From CANLBN01 sp034111645 (GTDB lineage Bacteria; Pseudomonadota; Gammaproteobacteria; Pseudomonadales; Cellvibrionaceae): a stretch of 64,000 nucleotides of DNA. Position numbers and translations under genes: made by a program. The notes under the pieces are model-generated. The model searched no databases, was not told the origin of the DNA, and worked only from the letters and a program-made list of their open reading frames with translations. Location of the stretch: positions 1 to 64,000 of the forward strand of contig JAWUWW010000011.1 in NCBI GenBank assembly GCA_034111645.1. The letters run 5' to 3'. Below are positions 26,263-36,074 of the stretch, in pieces (the stretch's first letter is position 1; the number at the start of each line of letters is the position of its first letter).

Positions 26263-26844
26263 TTGAATAACACCATTAAATTAATTGTCGGCTTAGGTAA
26301 TCCGGGAGCTGAATACGCTAACACCCGCCATAATGCCGGTGCAGATTTTGTTGCAGAATTAGCCCGACAACACAGTGTTATTCTGGCACCTGAAAATAAA
26401 TTTTTTGGGTTATCTGCACAGATATTTTTTGGTGCTCACGATGTACGTTTATTAATCCCCAGCACTTTTATGAACTTAAGCGGTAAAGCGGTTGGTGCTA
26501 TTGCACAATTTTATAAAATTTTACCCAAAAATATATTAGTTGTCCACGATGAGCTAGATTTAGCACCGGGCATTGCACGGCTTAAAATTGGCGGTGGCCA
26601 CGGTGGTCATAATGGTTTAAAAGATATTGTAAAAGCACTTGCCAACAACAAAGAATTTGCTCGCTTAAGGATAGGCATAGATCATCCAGGCAATGCCAAA
26701 CTCGTCAGCAATTATGTACTGCGTAAGGCCCCACTTGCAGAGCAACAGTTGATTGAAGAAAGTATTCACAATAGTTTGCGCGTACTGCCCGACGCCATTA
26801 ATGGCGATTGGAACAAAGCCATGAAAGATTTACATACACAATAA
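26263..26844 (+). CDS. pth: Peptidyl-tRNA hydrolase
   Basis: A 193-residue enzyme that releases peptides from dropped-off peptidyl-tRNA. IVGLGNPGAEYANTRHNAG holds the catalytic histidine, VHDELDL the partner aspartate, and GGGHGGHNGLKDI the substrate loop. The start is TTG at 26263, which places MNNTIKLIVGLGNPG at the usual N-terminus; no ATG fits better. It is between rplY and ychF as in pseudomonads. Confidence 0.96.
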   Translation: MNNTIKLIVGLGNPGAEYANTRHNAGADFVAELARQHSVILAPENKFFGLSAQIFFGAHDVRLLIPSTFMNLSGKAVGAIAQFYKILPKNILVVHDELDLAPGIARLKIGGGHGGHNGLKDIVKALANNKEFARLRIGIDHPGNAKLVSNYVLRKAPLAEQQLIEESIHNSLRVLPDAINGDWNKAMKDLHTQ

Positions 26845-26962
26845 TTATATTTATTCGGTTATTCTGAGTTGTCTCAATTAAGATTTAAAAATACTTGACC
26901 TTAAAGCTCAAATCCTTAGCATAAGCACACTTTTTCATAGCTCCCAATACGGAATCAACATT

Positions 26963-28054
26963 ATGGGTTTTAACTGCGGCATTGTCGGCCTACCCAACGT
27001 CGGTAAATCAACCTTATTTAATGCATTAACCAAAGCCGGCATTGATGCTGAAAACTTCCCATTTTGTACTATAGAACCAAATACGGGCATTGTGCCAGTA
27101 CCCGACCCACGTCTTAAGCAGTTGGCCGAGATAGTAAATCCTCAGCGCATAATTCCAACAACGATGGAGTTCGTAGATATTGCAGGACTTGTTGCAGGAG
27201 CCTCCAAAGGTGAAGGCCTAGGCAATAAGTTTTTGGCTAATATTCGTGAGACCGATGCTATTGCTCATGTTGTTCGGTGCTTTGAGGATGACAATGTTAT
27301 CCATGTCGCTGGCCAAATAGATCCAATATCAGATATTGAAATTATCAATACCGAACTTGCTCTTGCTGATCTCGACAGTGCAGAAAAAGCTCATTATCGC
27401 TATGCACGTGCCGCCAAAGGTAAGGATGCACATGCAATGGCGATGGTAGCGCTAATAGAAAAAATACTCCCACACTTAAATGAAGCAAAGCCTTTACGTT
27501 CAATGAGTTTAACCAGCGAGCAAAAAGAATTATTAAAAGAGATAAATCCGCTTACGCTTAAGCCCACTATGTATATTGCCAATGTCGATGAAGAAGGTTT
27601 TGAGAACAATCCCCACCTCGACCGTGTACGTGAAATTGCGGCTGCTGAAAATGCCGTTGTAGTGCCTATTTGTAATAAATTAGAATCTGAAATTGCTGAA
27701 CTGGACGAAGAAGAGAAACAAGAGTTTTTAAATGATTTAGGCATGGAAGAGCCAGGCCTTAATCGTGTTATTCGTGCGGGTTATGAACTATTACATCTAC
27801 ATACTTATTTTACTGCAGGCGTTAAAGAAGTTCGCGCTTGGACTATTCCCGTAAATTCAACAGCGCCTCAAGCAGCAGGTAAAATTCATACGGATTTTGA
27901 AAAAGGTTTTATTCGCGCAGAAATAATTGGCTTTGATAACTATATAGAAAACCGTGGTGAAAATGGCGCAAAAGAAGCTGGAAAATGGCGCTTAGAAGGT
28001 AAAGAATATATTGTAAAAGACGGTGATGTCATACATTTTAGATTTAATGTTTAA
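26963..28054 (+). CDS. ychF: Redox/ribosome-associated ATPase YchF
   Basis: A 363-residue protein of the Obg-related YchF family, which prefers ATP over GTP and binds ribosomes. MGFNCGIVGLPNVGKSTLFNALTKAG is the start and P-loop, split here as GLPNVGKST. DIAGLVAGASKGEGLGNKFL follows, then a coiled-coil region (about 130-200). The C-terminal TGS domain includes FTAGVKEVRAWTI, APQAAGKIHTDFEKGFIRAE and KDGDVIHFRFNV. The length is standard. Confidence 0.97.
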   Translation: MGFNCGIVGLPNVGKSTLFNALTKAGIDAENFPFCTIEPNTGIVPVPDPRLKQLAEIVNPQRIIPTTMEFVDIAGLVAGASKGEGLGNKFLANIRETDAIAHVVRCFEDDNVIHVAGQIDPISDIEIINTELALADLDSAEKAHYRYARAAKGKDAHAMAMVALIEKILPHLNEAKPLRSMSLTSEQKELLKEINPLTLKPTMYIANVDEEGFENNPHLDRVREIAAAENAVVVPICNKLESEIAELDEEEKQEFLNDLGMEEPGLNRVIRAGYELLHLHTYFTAGVKEVRAWTIPVNSTAPQAAGKIHTDFEKGFIRAEIIGFDNYIENRGENGAKEAGKWRLEGKEYIVKDGDVIHFRFNV

Positions 28055-28135
28055 ACCATATATTGTCTTTAATGTTTTAGCGCGTAATCTTTAGTCTATA
28101 AATTTTGAATATGTAAACAAGAGGATACTGAGAAA

Positions 28136-29017
28136 ATGAGTGATGATTCTGCATATACACCTCCAAAAATCTGGACCTGGGATGCCGAAAATGGCGGCGA
28201 ATGGGCAAAAATTAATAGGCCAATTGCAGGTGCAACGCACGATAAAACTCTACCTATAGGTAAAAAACCACTACAACTTTATTCAATGGCAACTCCAAAT
28301 GGCGTGAAAGTCACCATCATGCTTGAAGAACTTTTGGCTCTTGGATTTAGTGGTGCAGAGTACGACGCCTATATGATTAAAATTGGTGATGGCGATCAAT
28401 TTGGTAGTGATTTTGTGGCTATTAATCCCAACTCCAAAATCCCAGCATTGATGGATCACAGTAACTCTGCGGGCAAACCAATCAGAATGTTTGAATCAGG
28501 CGCTATATTGCTTTACCTTGCCGATAAATTTAAGGCGCTTATCCCTACCGAGCTCGAAGCAAGAACGGAATGTTTATCGTGGTTATTTTGGCAAATGGGC
28601 AGCGCGCCTTATTTAGGTGGTGGATTTGGTCATTTTTATAGCTACGCCCCGTCTAAAATGGAATACCCCATTGACCGTTTTACTATGGAAGTTAAGCGTC
28701 AAATGGATCTATTAGATAAGCATCTCGCCGATAAGCAATTCATATGTGGCGATGAATTTACTATTGCCGATATTGCTATTTGGCCATGGTATGGAAACCT
28801 AGTTCTTAATACACTTTATGGCGCCGCTGAATTTTTACAGGCCGAGTCTTATATTCATCTTTCGCGCTGGAGTCATGAAGTTCGTGAAAGACCTGCTGTG
28901 CAGCGAGGGCGTATGGTTAATCGCTCATGGGGTGAGCTCAGCGAGCAGTTACACGAACGTCATGATGCTACTGATTTTGATTTTCGTACTCAGGATAAAT
29001 TAGAACCAGAAAAATAA
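28136..29017 (+). CDS. yghU: Glutathione S-transferase-like protein, YghU family
   Basis: A 293-residue protein with the YghU-type N-terminal extension (YTPPKIWTWDAENGGEWAKI), a thioredoxin-like GST domain starting LQLYSMATPNGVKVTIMLEE (the TPNG loop stands at the glutathione site) and an all-helical C-terminal domain with DEFTIADIAIWPWYG. YghU enzymes reduce organic hydroperoxides or disulfide-linked glutathione and bind two glutathione molecules. It is monocistronic and followed by a strong stem-loop. Confidence 0.94.
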   Translation: MSDDSAYTPPKIWTWDAENGGEWAKINRPIAGATHDKTLPIGKKPLQLYSMATPNGVKVTIMLEELLALGFSGAEYDAYMIKIGDGDQFGSDFVAINPNSKIPALMDHSNSAGKPIRMFESGAILLYLADKFKALIPTELEARTECLSWLFWQMGSAPYLGGGFGHFYSYAPSKMEYPIDRFTMEVKRQMDLLDKHLADKQFICGDEFTIADIAIWPWYGNLVLNTLYGAAEFLQAESYIHLSRWSHEVRERPAVQRGRMVNRSWGELSEQLHERHDATDFDFRTQDKLEPEK

Positions 29018-29416
29018 GTCACAAACAGGAAAGTACATTGTCTTTAATCGGTACTTAATATCCCGCAATTATTAATTCTATCTGATCGTATTTTAAAGGC
29101 TATTGCTTTAGCAATAGCCTTTATTGTCAATAAATTTTTAATAGCTTTGCTTGGCACTAAAAGGTGATGTGCTGATTTTTCGATTGCAAAAAAATAGTTA
29201 ATCCTTATCTGATCGAGCTTAATTTATATTTAATCTATAAATTTTTTTATCCTTTCAGTAAAACTATTTATTACAAAATAATTTTTTATTGGATGAGTAG
29301 ATAAATAATTGAATTAAAGCTACAACCTAAACTTAAATTTAACCATTAAAAAACTAGTTTTAAAACTATAAAAAAATAGTCACTGCTAAAAACAGTGACG
29401 CTCGAGATATTAAATA
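29018..29416. other. Spacer between yghU and fhs
   Basis: 399 bases, AT-rich, no gene. It contains the yghU terminator (29095-29122) and, 17 bases before the fhs ATG, a small inverted repeat GTCACTG/CAGTGAC (29379-29399). That repeat could influence fhs translation or be an operator. Confidence 0.5.
29095..29122 (+). terminator. Rho-independent-type terminator after yghU
   Basis: A perfect 12-bp stem AAAGGCTATTGC (29095-29106) / GCAATAGCCTTT (29111-29122) with a TTTA loop and an AT-rich tail, 78 bases after the yghU stop. Confidence 0.78.
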
Positions 29417-31086
29417 ATGATTAAAACCGATATTGAAATTGCACGCGCAAGCCAAACAAAGCCAATGACTGAAATTGGCGAGAAGTTAGGTATCGGTTAT
29501 CAATATTTAATTCCCTATGGTCACAACAAAGCAAAAATAGATCTCAACTTTATAGATACATTAAAAGACAAGCCTAATGGTAAATTAATATTGGTGACTG
29601 CAATCTCACCAACGCCGGCAGGCGAAGGAAAAACAACTACTAGTGTTGGGTTAGGTGGCGCTCTAAACAGTATTGGCAAAAAAACAGCTATTTGTCTTCG
29701 CGAGCCAAGCCTTGGCCCCTGCTTTGGCATGAAAAGTGGTGCCTCTGGTGGTGGTTACGCACAAGTTGTACCCATGGAAGATATTAATTTACATTTTACC
29801 GGCGATTTTCATGCTATTGGCGCCGCACATAATTTATTATCGGCGCTTATCGACAATCACATCAGGTGGGATAACGAGAGTAAGCTAGACTCGCAACAAA
29901 TTACTTGGCGTCGGGTGATGGATATAAACGATCGCACCCTGCGAGATATTGTTATTGGTCTTGGTGGTGCTGGTAACGGCTTAACTCGACAAAGCGGTTT
30001 TGATATTACCGTTGCCTCTGAGATTATGGCTATATTTTGCTTAGCAACAGACCTTAGTGACCTTCAACGCCGTATCGGCAATATTATTGTGGGTTACACA
30101 ACCGATAAAAAACCTGTCTATGCCCGCGATATTAAAGCCGAAGGCGCAATGACTGTTTTATTAAAAGATGCCTTTAGCCCCAATCTTGTGCAAACATTAG
30201 AAAATAATCCCGCTTTTATTCACGGCGGCCCTTTTGCTAATATTGCTCATGGTTGCAACTCTGTTGTTGCTACACAAACCGCGCTCAAAGTTGCCGATTA
30301 TGTGGTCACAGAAGCAGGCTTTGGTGCAGATTTAGGAGCCGAGAAGTTTTTAATATCAAATGTCGTAAAGCTAACTTAAAGCCCGACGCTAGCGTTTTAG
30401 TCGCCACAGTACGCGCGCTGAAAATGCATGGCGGTGTTGCTAAAGATGTTCTTAATATAGAAAACATCGAAGCCGTTACAACAGGTTTAGCAAACCTTGG
30501 TCGTCATCTGCATAACTTACAACAATTTGGCGTACCTATTGTCGTTGGCATTAACCATTTTATTGCCGATACCGAAGCAGAAGTTCAAGCAATCATTGAT
30601 TACTGCAAAGATTTTGGCGTTGAAGTGTGCATCTGTAAACACTGGGCAGAGGGCTCTAAAGGGGCACAAGAACTAGCTCATAAAGTTGTTGCATTAGCCG
30701 AGTCTGGAATGGCAAAGTTTTCACTCCTTTATCCGGATAGTATGCCCTTGTTAGATAAAATTCGTCATATTGCACGCTCAATTTATGGCGCTGACGATAT
30801 CTCTGCTGATGACGCTGTTTGTAATACTCTGGCAAGCCTGCAACATGAGTACGGACACTTTCCAGTGTGTGTGGCTAAAACACAATATAGTTTTTCGACA
30901 GACCCTAACTTATTAGGGGCACCGTCAAATCATATCATTCCAATTAGAGAAGTTAGGCTCGCAGCGGGTGCCGAGTTTATTGTTGTTATTTGTGGATCAA
31001 TTATGACCATGCCGGGCTTGCCCAGAGTCCCTGCGGCAAATCATATTAAACTAAATGATCAAGGCTTAATTGAAGGGCTATTTTAA
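29417..31086 (+). pseudogene. fhs: Formate-tetrahydrofolate ligase, one frameshift
   Basis: The enzyme makes 10-formyl-THF from formate, THF and ATP. The first part (29417-30379) holds TPAGEGKTTTSVGLGGAL (P-loop) and EPSLGPCFGMKSGASGGG, and runs to AGFGADLGAEKF. The second part, from about 30347 to 31086, continues as FNIKCRKANLKPDASVLVATVRALKMHGG and ends normally. One missing T in the run at 30347-30351 separates them. Restoring a sixth T gives an intact protein of 556 residues, the normal length. Because everything else is conserved, a sequencing error or very recent mutation is more likely than an old pseudogene. If functional, it links formate or one-carbon units to folate. Confidence 0.93.
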
Positions 31087-31129
31087 ATCATTATTTTTAT
31101 ATAAGTTAAATTTTTGTAATAACGCTGTA

Positions 31130-32707
31130 TTAAATTAGAGATTTTTCTTTTAATTGGTCAACCAACTTTAAACGCTGCACTTTTCCCGATGGGCCTTTTG
31201 GCAAGTCGTCAAAGAAAAAAATGTGTTTAGGTGTTTTAAGTTTTCCTAGCTTCGATAAACAAAAGTCAGTTAATTCTTGTTCGCTAATCTGTTGATTTTT
31301 TTTGACGACCACACAAGCGATGACCTCTTGACCAAAATTAATATCATCAATACCTACTGCACCAGCCTCGAGAATGCTGGGATGTGAATAAAGCACATCA
31401 TCGATTTCACGCGGGGCAATATTTTCACCGCATTTAATAATAAGTTCTTTTAATCGACCCGTAATAAAAACAAAGCCATCTTCATCTTGCGTTGCTAAGT
31501 CTCCGGTGTGGAGCCAGCCACCTTCTATAATAGTTTCTGCTGTTACTGTTGGATTTTTGTAATACTCTTTCATAACACATTCACCGCGAATCATGAGCTC
31601 GCCTTCCTTTCCGATAGCTTGAGTATTACCTTGTTTATCAATGATTTTTATTTCCGTACCAAAACTGATACCTGGCGAGCCGTACTTACCTTTTTTAGGC
31701 GGCATGGGGTTTGATAAAATTTGTGCCGACGTTTCGGTTAAACCCATTGTTTCGACAATAGATAAGCCAAATTTTTCTTCAAAAAGTTCATGCAAAGAAG
31801 GTGCTAATGGTGCTGATGCCGAACGTCCAAAGCGAACGTGAGATAATGCCTCTTTTAAATTTACCGTAGCGATTGATTCTATTTCTTGATGTATCAAATA
31901 AGAAATAATAGTGGGTACAACACTAAACCAACTCACACGATAATCAATAATCCAATTCCAAAAGGCAGAAACACTAAAACCATGGGGCATCACCACACTA
32001 CCGGCACTCACTAAGGGTCCCATTACTGTTGAACATTGGGCATTAATATGACACAGGGGTAATACACACAGCGCTCGATCATCTGCGGTTAATTCATGGG
32101 CACGTGCGGTATTCATGCCACCGGCTAATAAATTATTATGAGTAAGCACAACACCTTTAGGCTTGCCGGTTGTGCCTGATGTATACATCAATAAAGCATC
32201 GTCATTAGCGCTTAAACCAACCACTGCTCGATCAACGGCAGGTTGAACTGGCCATTTAGGTCCAGTATCGATATCGCTAATTATGATTTGAATATCACGA
32301 GATAGTTTTGCGGCTGCTGATGTAACTTGCGCTTGATAATCTTCGGACACAAAAACAATCTTTGTATCCGAGTGATCAAGTACATATTCAATTTGCTCTT
32401 GACCTGCAGCAGGATTGAGCGGCGAAGAAATATTGCCCGAATAAAGCGCTGCTAAAAAAAGTTCTAAACTCGTTGGCCCATTACCCATCATAAAAGAAAT
32501 GGTATCGCCCTTAACCAAGCCTAAGGCATGAAAATAACGACCATACTCGTCTACTCTCGCTTGCAGTTGACGATAGTTCAACTCAATGCCTGATTCTGGA
32601 AATAATATAAACATTCTCTCAGCTTGCTCTTTGGCATGCTTGTCAATCAATCCTCGAATAGTATTACTTGGCGGAATGTAGAATGATTTTTCAGCAAGCT
32701 CACTCAT
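31130..32707 (-). CDS. AMP-forming acyl-CoA ligase, probable sulfoacetate-CoA ligase (SauS-like)
   Basis: A 525-residue ANL-family ligase. The ATP-binding loop YTSGTTGKPKGVVLTHNN is followed by ETMGLTETSAQ, GWLHTGDLA, the hinge ITGRLKELIIKCGENIAP and the catalytic lysine in PSGKVQRLKL (near 509). These enzymes adenylate a carboxylic acid and transfer it to CoA. Its start overlaps the stop of the acylating aldehyde dehydrogenase by four bases (ATGA). The pairing acid to acyl-CoA to aldehyde matches SauS-SauT of sulfoacetate degradation in Cupriavidus. The substrate is inferred from the partner gene and could be another short carboxylate. Confidence 0.75.
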   Translation of the reverse strand: MSELAEKSFYIPPSNTIRGLIDKHAKEQAERMFILFPESGIELNYRQLQARVDEYGRYFHALGLVKGDTISFMMGNGPTSLELFLAALYSGNISSPLNPAAGQEQIEYVLDHSDTKIVFVSEDYQAQVTSAAAKLSRDIQIIISDIDTGPKWPVQPAVDRAVVGLSANDDALLMYTSGTTGKPKGVVLTHNNLLAGGMNTARAHELTADDRALCVLPLCHINAQCSTVMGPLVSAGSVVMPHGFSVSAFWNWIIDYRVSWFSVVPTIISYLIHQEIESIATVNLKEALSHVRFGRSASAPLAPSLHELFEEKFGLSIVETMGLTETSAQILSNPMPPKKGKYGSPGISFGTEIKIIDKQGNTQAIGKEGELMIRGECVMKEYYKNPTVTAETIIEGGWLHTGDLATQDEDGFVFITGRLKELIIKCGENIAPREIDDVLYSHPSILEAGAVGIDDINFGQEVIACVVVKKNQQISEQELTDFCLSKLGKLKTPKHIFFFDDLPKGPSGKVQRLKLVDQLKEKSLI

Positions 32708-34110
32708 GCTAGATATTTCCTTTTGTAATCAGCAAAAATATCATCAACGGTTACTGTTCGTGGTTCGATAGTGGATACAACCCGAGTAATATTAAGGTAG
32801 TGCTTGAAATGAACATTTTCGTCTGTAATATTGCCGCCCCAAGTACCACAACCCATAGATAAAGAGAAAGGTAGCGCATTATCAAAGCTGCCACCTGTGG
32901 CAAAACAATGAGCCTGATTCACAATAATTCGGCAAACTGGCATTTCTTGGCCTAAATCTAGAGGACGCTCAGGCACAGTTGTATAAATACCAAGAGAGTG
33001 GCCTTTACCCTGATAAGATAAAATATTATTTGCAATTTTCTTAGCATCTTCAAAATCTTTTGCCCGATAAACAGTTAAGACAAGCGACATTTTCTCTCCA
33101 CTAAAAGGGGCATCGCTGCCTATATTAGTCTCGCTCACCATTAAAAAATCACAATTGTTTAACGCATCCCGATCAAGTCCGCTCACTGCACAAACCTCAC
33201 TAACGGGCTTTGCTAGAATATGACGGTTAAGATGACCATTAACCCACATAGTTTCTTTTAATTTTTCTTTTTCATCCTCGCTAAGCAGCTCACCATTCAC
33301 CTTATTTAGTTCAGTCATCATTGCGTCATAAACAGCATCGACAATAATAATACTATTTTCAGAGGAGCAACTTGTTGCATTATCGAATATCTTTGAAGCC
33401 TTAATTTTTGCTGCCGCGTCAATAAGATTAGCGGTCTCATCAATAATCACTGATACATTACCGGCACCAACTCCAAAAGCGGGTGTACCACTGCTATATG
33501 CTGAGCGGATATTGTTTTGAGAACCAGTGGCGATAATTAAATCTACCTGCTGCAGCAATTCGTGAGTCAAGGATTTACTAACAGGTGAAGGCAGAGATTG
33601 AACTAAATCTAACGGAGCACCAACGCGATCAAGCTCAGTATGGATAAGTTTAATTAAACGAGTACATGATGGCTGACCTTTAGGTGATGGCGCTAAAATA
33701 ATTGCGTTAGCACACTTAAGTGCATTTAACGTATTATTCATAGGCGTTGCAATAGGATTTGTTGACGGCACAATAGCGCCAACAACACCAACTGCACGAC
33801 CAATCTCTACAATACCATTTTGTTTATCATCTTTAATGACTCCAACTGTTTTTGCATTGCGCAAGTCGCGCAACAAGCCTAAAGTTTTACGGTGATTTTT
33901 GATCACCTTATCTTCAACCTTGCCGAGACCGGTTTCTTCAACCGCTAGTTTTGATAGACGCTCATTATTGTCCGGATTAATCAGCGCCCACGCCACTGCA
34001 GTTACCACCTCATCAACTTGTAATTGCGAATATTTGGCAAAAACTGCTTGGGCATCACGCGCCTTTGCTACTAGCTCAGCAACTTGTGCCTTATCGTCTT
34101 TTATCGCCAT
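32704..34110 (-). CDS. CoA-acylating aldehyde dehydrogenase, probable sulfoacetaldehyde dehydrogenase (SauT-like)
   Basis: A 468-residue enzyme from the ATG at 34110, chosen because AGGAG lies about nine bases upstream; an ATG at 34134 would add eight residues. The acylating ALDH features are a TNPIATPMNNTLNALK segment, PSPKGQPSCT, GVGAGNVSVIIDE and the catalytic cysteine C248 in NATSCSSENS. ETGLGKVEDKVIKNHRKTLG and the C-terminal NQAHCFATGGSFDN and LSMGCGTWGGN resemble, from memory, SauT of Cupriavidus necator. SauT interconverts sulfoacetyl-CoA and sulfoacetaldehyde with NADP. Related acylating dehydrogenases use acetaldehyde or succinate semialdehyde, so the substrate needs testing. Confidence 0.75.
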   Translation of the reverse strand: MAIKDDKAQVAELVAKARDAQAVFAKYSQLQVDEVVTAVAWALINPDNNERLSKLAVEETGLGKVEDKVIKNHRKTLGLLRDLRNAKTVGVIKDDKQNGIVEIGRAVGVVGAIVPSTNPIATPMNNTLNALKCANAIILAPSPKGQPSCTRLIKLIHTELDRVGAPLDLVQSLPSPVSKSLTHELLQQVDLIIATGSQNNIRSAYSSGTPAFGVGAGNVSVIIDETANLIDAAAKIKASKIFDNATSCSSENSIIIVDAVYDAMMTELNKVNGELLSEDEKEKLKETMWVNGHLNRHILAKPVSEVCAVSGLDRDALNNCDFLMVSETNIGSDAPFSGEKMSLVLTVYRAKDFEDAKKIANNILSYQGKGHSLGIYTTVPERPLDLGQEMPVCRIIVNQAHCFATGGSFDNALPFSLSMGCGTWGGNITDENVHFKHYLNITRVVSTIEPRTVTVDDIFADYKRKYLA

Positions 34111-34303
34111 CGTCAAAACTCCTAAGATATCCACTATATAGGTTGCTAAATTTTCGTGTATTACTTATAGATTAATGACAAAAAACTTATCACTTAAAAT
34201 TGTAATCTTTCAATAAACATATTTATTAAGGAAAACAAATAGTTAAGGTTTATCAAAAGATTATCAATCTCAAAGTATCAACACTAGCTTTAAAATTAAA
34301 AAA

Positions 34304-35296
34304 TTATTCTTTTAGATCAGCGAGTAGAACTCGTAAATATGCCTCTCGCTCTTTCCACATTTTAATAACATCATCTCTTGAAATAATGCGTATTGGTGCT
34401 CCTGCTGAAGCCATTTGTTTACGTGTGGGACCGGCATCAAACATTAATGGAACGCGCTCAGCTAATAAAGCAATTACACCTTCGGGAGTACCTTTAAGAG
34501 CCATTATGCCTCTAAAATTAACACTAGAATCATCAACATCAACACCTAGCTCTTTAAATGTAGCAACATTAGGTAAAAATTCATCGTTGCGCTGTAAATC
34601 TGCGACCGCTAAGATTTTTACACTATCTTGACTACGATAGGCATCTGCCAAATTATTAAACCCCGCCATAACCTGACCACCCATTACACTTGTCAATGCT
34701 GGAGTACCACCTTTATGTGGCACATAAGTTAGATCAAGGCCTGTAGCTTTAGAAAACTGTAAAAAAGCGATGTGGTGCCCAACATACAAACCAGCACCAG
34801 AAAAGGTTACTTTTTTAGGGTTTTCCTTTGCGAAATCCATTAAGTCTTGTAATGTATTGAAGGGACTATCTTTACCAACGACTAATACAGCAGGATCTGC
34901 ACCCCAGTTTGCAATAGGCTCTAGGTTATCTATATTATATTTTGTTTTAAATACAATAGATTGAGCAATAAAATGTGGCACATTATAGGCTGCCAATTCA
35001 TAGCCATCGTTGTTAGACTTTGAGGCATATTGATCCCAACCTACCTTACCACCGGCACCGGGTTTATTGAGAATAACTATCGGCTGTCCAAGAAACTCTT
35101 CGTTTCCCGCAAGCATCGTTACAATACGCGCCTGAAAATCAGTCGCGCCACCCGGCGAATAAGACACAACAAGGCTTACAGGACGATCAGGAAATTTTTC
35201 TGCAACAACCTGCTGAGTAAAAGAGAATGTACTAAAAACGAATGCAGCGGCTAATGTTTTAGTAACAAATTTTTTGGATTTATAAAAATTAAACAT
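34304..35296 (-). CDS. Tripartite tricarboxylate transporter periplasmic receptor (TctC/Bug family)
   Basis: A 330-residue solute receptor. The signal peptide ends near QQVVA (about residue 32), and the mature part starts EKFPDRPVSLVVSYSPGGATD, the Bug-family signature in which the PGGxxD loop grips a carboxylate. NKPGAGGKVGWDQYA and VPHKGGTPALTSVMGGQV are also typical. It delivers an organic anion to the TctA-TctB permease encoded just upstream. The ligand is presumably the acid activated by the downstream CoA ligase. Confidence 0.92.
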   Translation of the reverse strand: MFNFYKSKKFVTKTLAAAFVFSTFSFTQQVVAEKFPDRPVSLVVSYSPGGATDFQARIVTMLAGNEEFLGQPIVILNKPGAGGKVGWDQYASKSNNDGYELAAYNVPHFIAQSIVFKTKYNIDNLEPIANWGADPAVLVVGKDSPFNTLQDLMDFAKENPKKVTFSGAGLYVGHHIAFLQFSKATGLDLTYVPHKGGTPALTSVMGGQVMAGFNNLADAYRSQDSVKILAVADLQRNDEFLPNVATFKELGVDVDDSSVNFRGIMALKGTPEGVIALLAERVPLMFDAGPTRKQMASAGAPIRIISRDDVIKMWKEREAYLRVLLADLKE

Positions 35297-35417
35297 ATCT
35301 ATCTCCTCGTCATAACGACGTTATTTTTTATTATAAATTATTATTTTTTCTTCACTTTTTTACTTTTTTTACAACTATAAATATTTTTTGCTTTTAAAAT
35401 ATCTAAAATTTAAATTT

Positions 35418-36020
35418 CTATATTAACAATGCATTCGGTGTTTGCAACCTCAACAACACCGCAAATACCAAATAAATAACACCAATAAAAATAACTGCAA
35501 CCATAATATTTTTTTTCAATTTTTTGCTGCGCGGCCGACTATCTGTATAAGTGATGACGATTAATAAAAAGGCAATCAATGAGGTGGTATAAAGGCCAAC
35601 ATATTCAGCAAAATTTAAATAAAGAATAAGAATCACTAACATGGGTATCAAAGCAGAAAACTCATCCCTTAATCGTCTTAATGCAATCAGACTTTCCTCT
35701 TCTGGGGAGACGGCTCTTGAAATTGATGTATAGAGAGAAGAATAAGGTGAAATATTACGATATCTTTTATTAGCTACCGTTGAATCTACTTTATTTGAGT
35801 TCGAAAACATAAAACTCACAAAAATATTTTTAGTATCGATAATCCAACTAAATAGTTTACCTTCAACAATAACTAATATGCATGAAAAACCAATCAGAAA
35901 GTAGCTGATTAGATTGGGGAAAAAATATGCTTTTTGTCCCACTTCAACATTACTACCCAGGGATAATAACAATAAAGATAATAATAAGCTGCCAACGGCT
36001 ATAATTCTTTTTTTCAACAT
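35418..36020 (-). CDS. Tripartite tricarboxylate transporter small membrane subunit (TctB)
   Basis: A 200-residue protein with four predicted membrane segments (about 5-22, 33-52, 128-150 and 170-193) and a polar central loop rich in Ser, Arg and Glu (about 75-125) that is longer than in many TctB proteins. Sequence conservation in this family is low; the call rests on size, topology and position between tctA (55 bases upstream) and tctC (121 bases downstream). Confidence 0.82.
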   Translation of the reverse strand: MLKKRIIAVGSLLLSLLLLSLGSNVEVGQKAYFFPNLISYFLIGFSCILVIVEGKLFSWIIDTKNIFVSFMFSNSNKVDSTVANKRYRNISPYSSLYTSISRAVSPEEESLIALRRLRDEFSALIPMLVILILYLNFAEYVGLYTTSLIAFLLIVITYTDSRPRSKKLKKNIMVAVIFIGVIYLVFAVLLRLQTPNALLI

Positions 36021-36074
36021 AAGCAGACCTTTTTATTTCTTGATTTCAAATAGGTAAAAGTTATTACCCTAGAC

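Noticed and set aside
29379..29399. Small inverted repeat before fhs as a folate riboswitch
   Set aside because: A seven-base stem with a seven-base loop is too simple and lacks the THF riboswitch's junction architecture.
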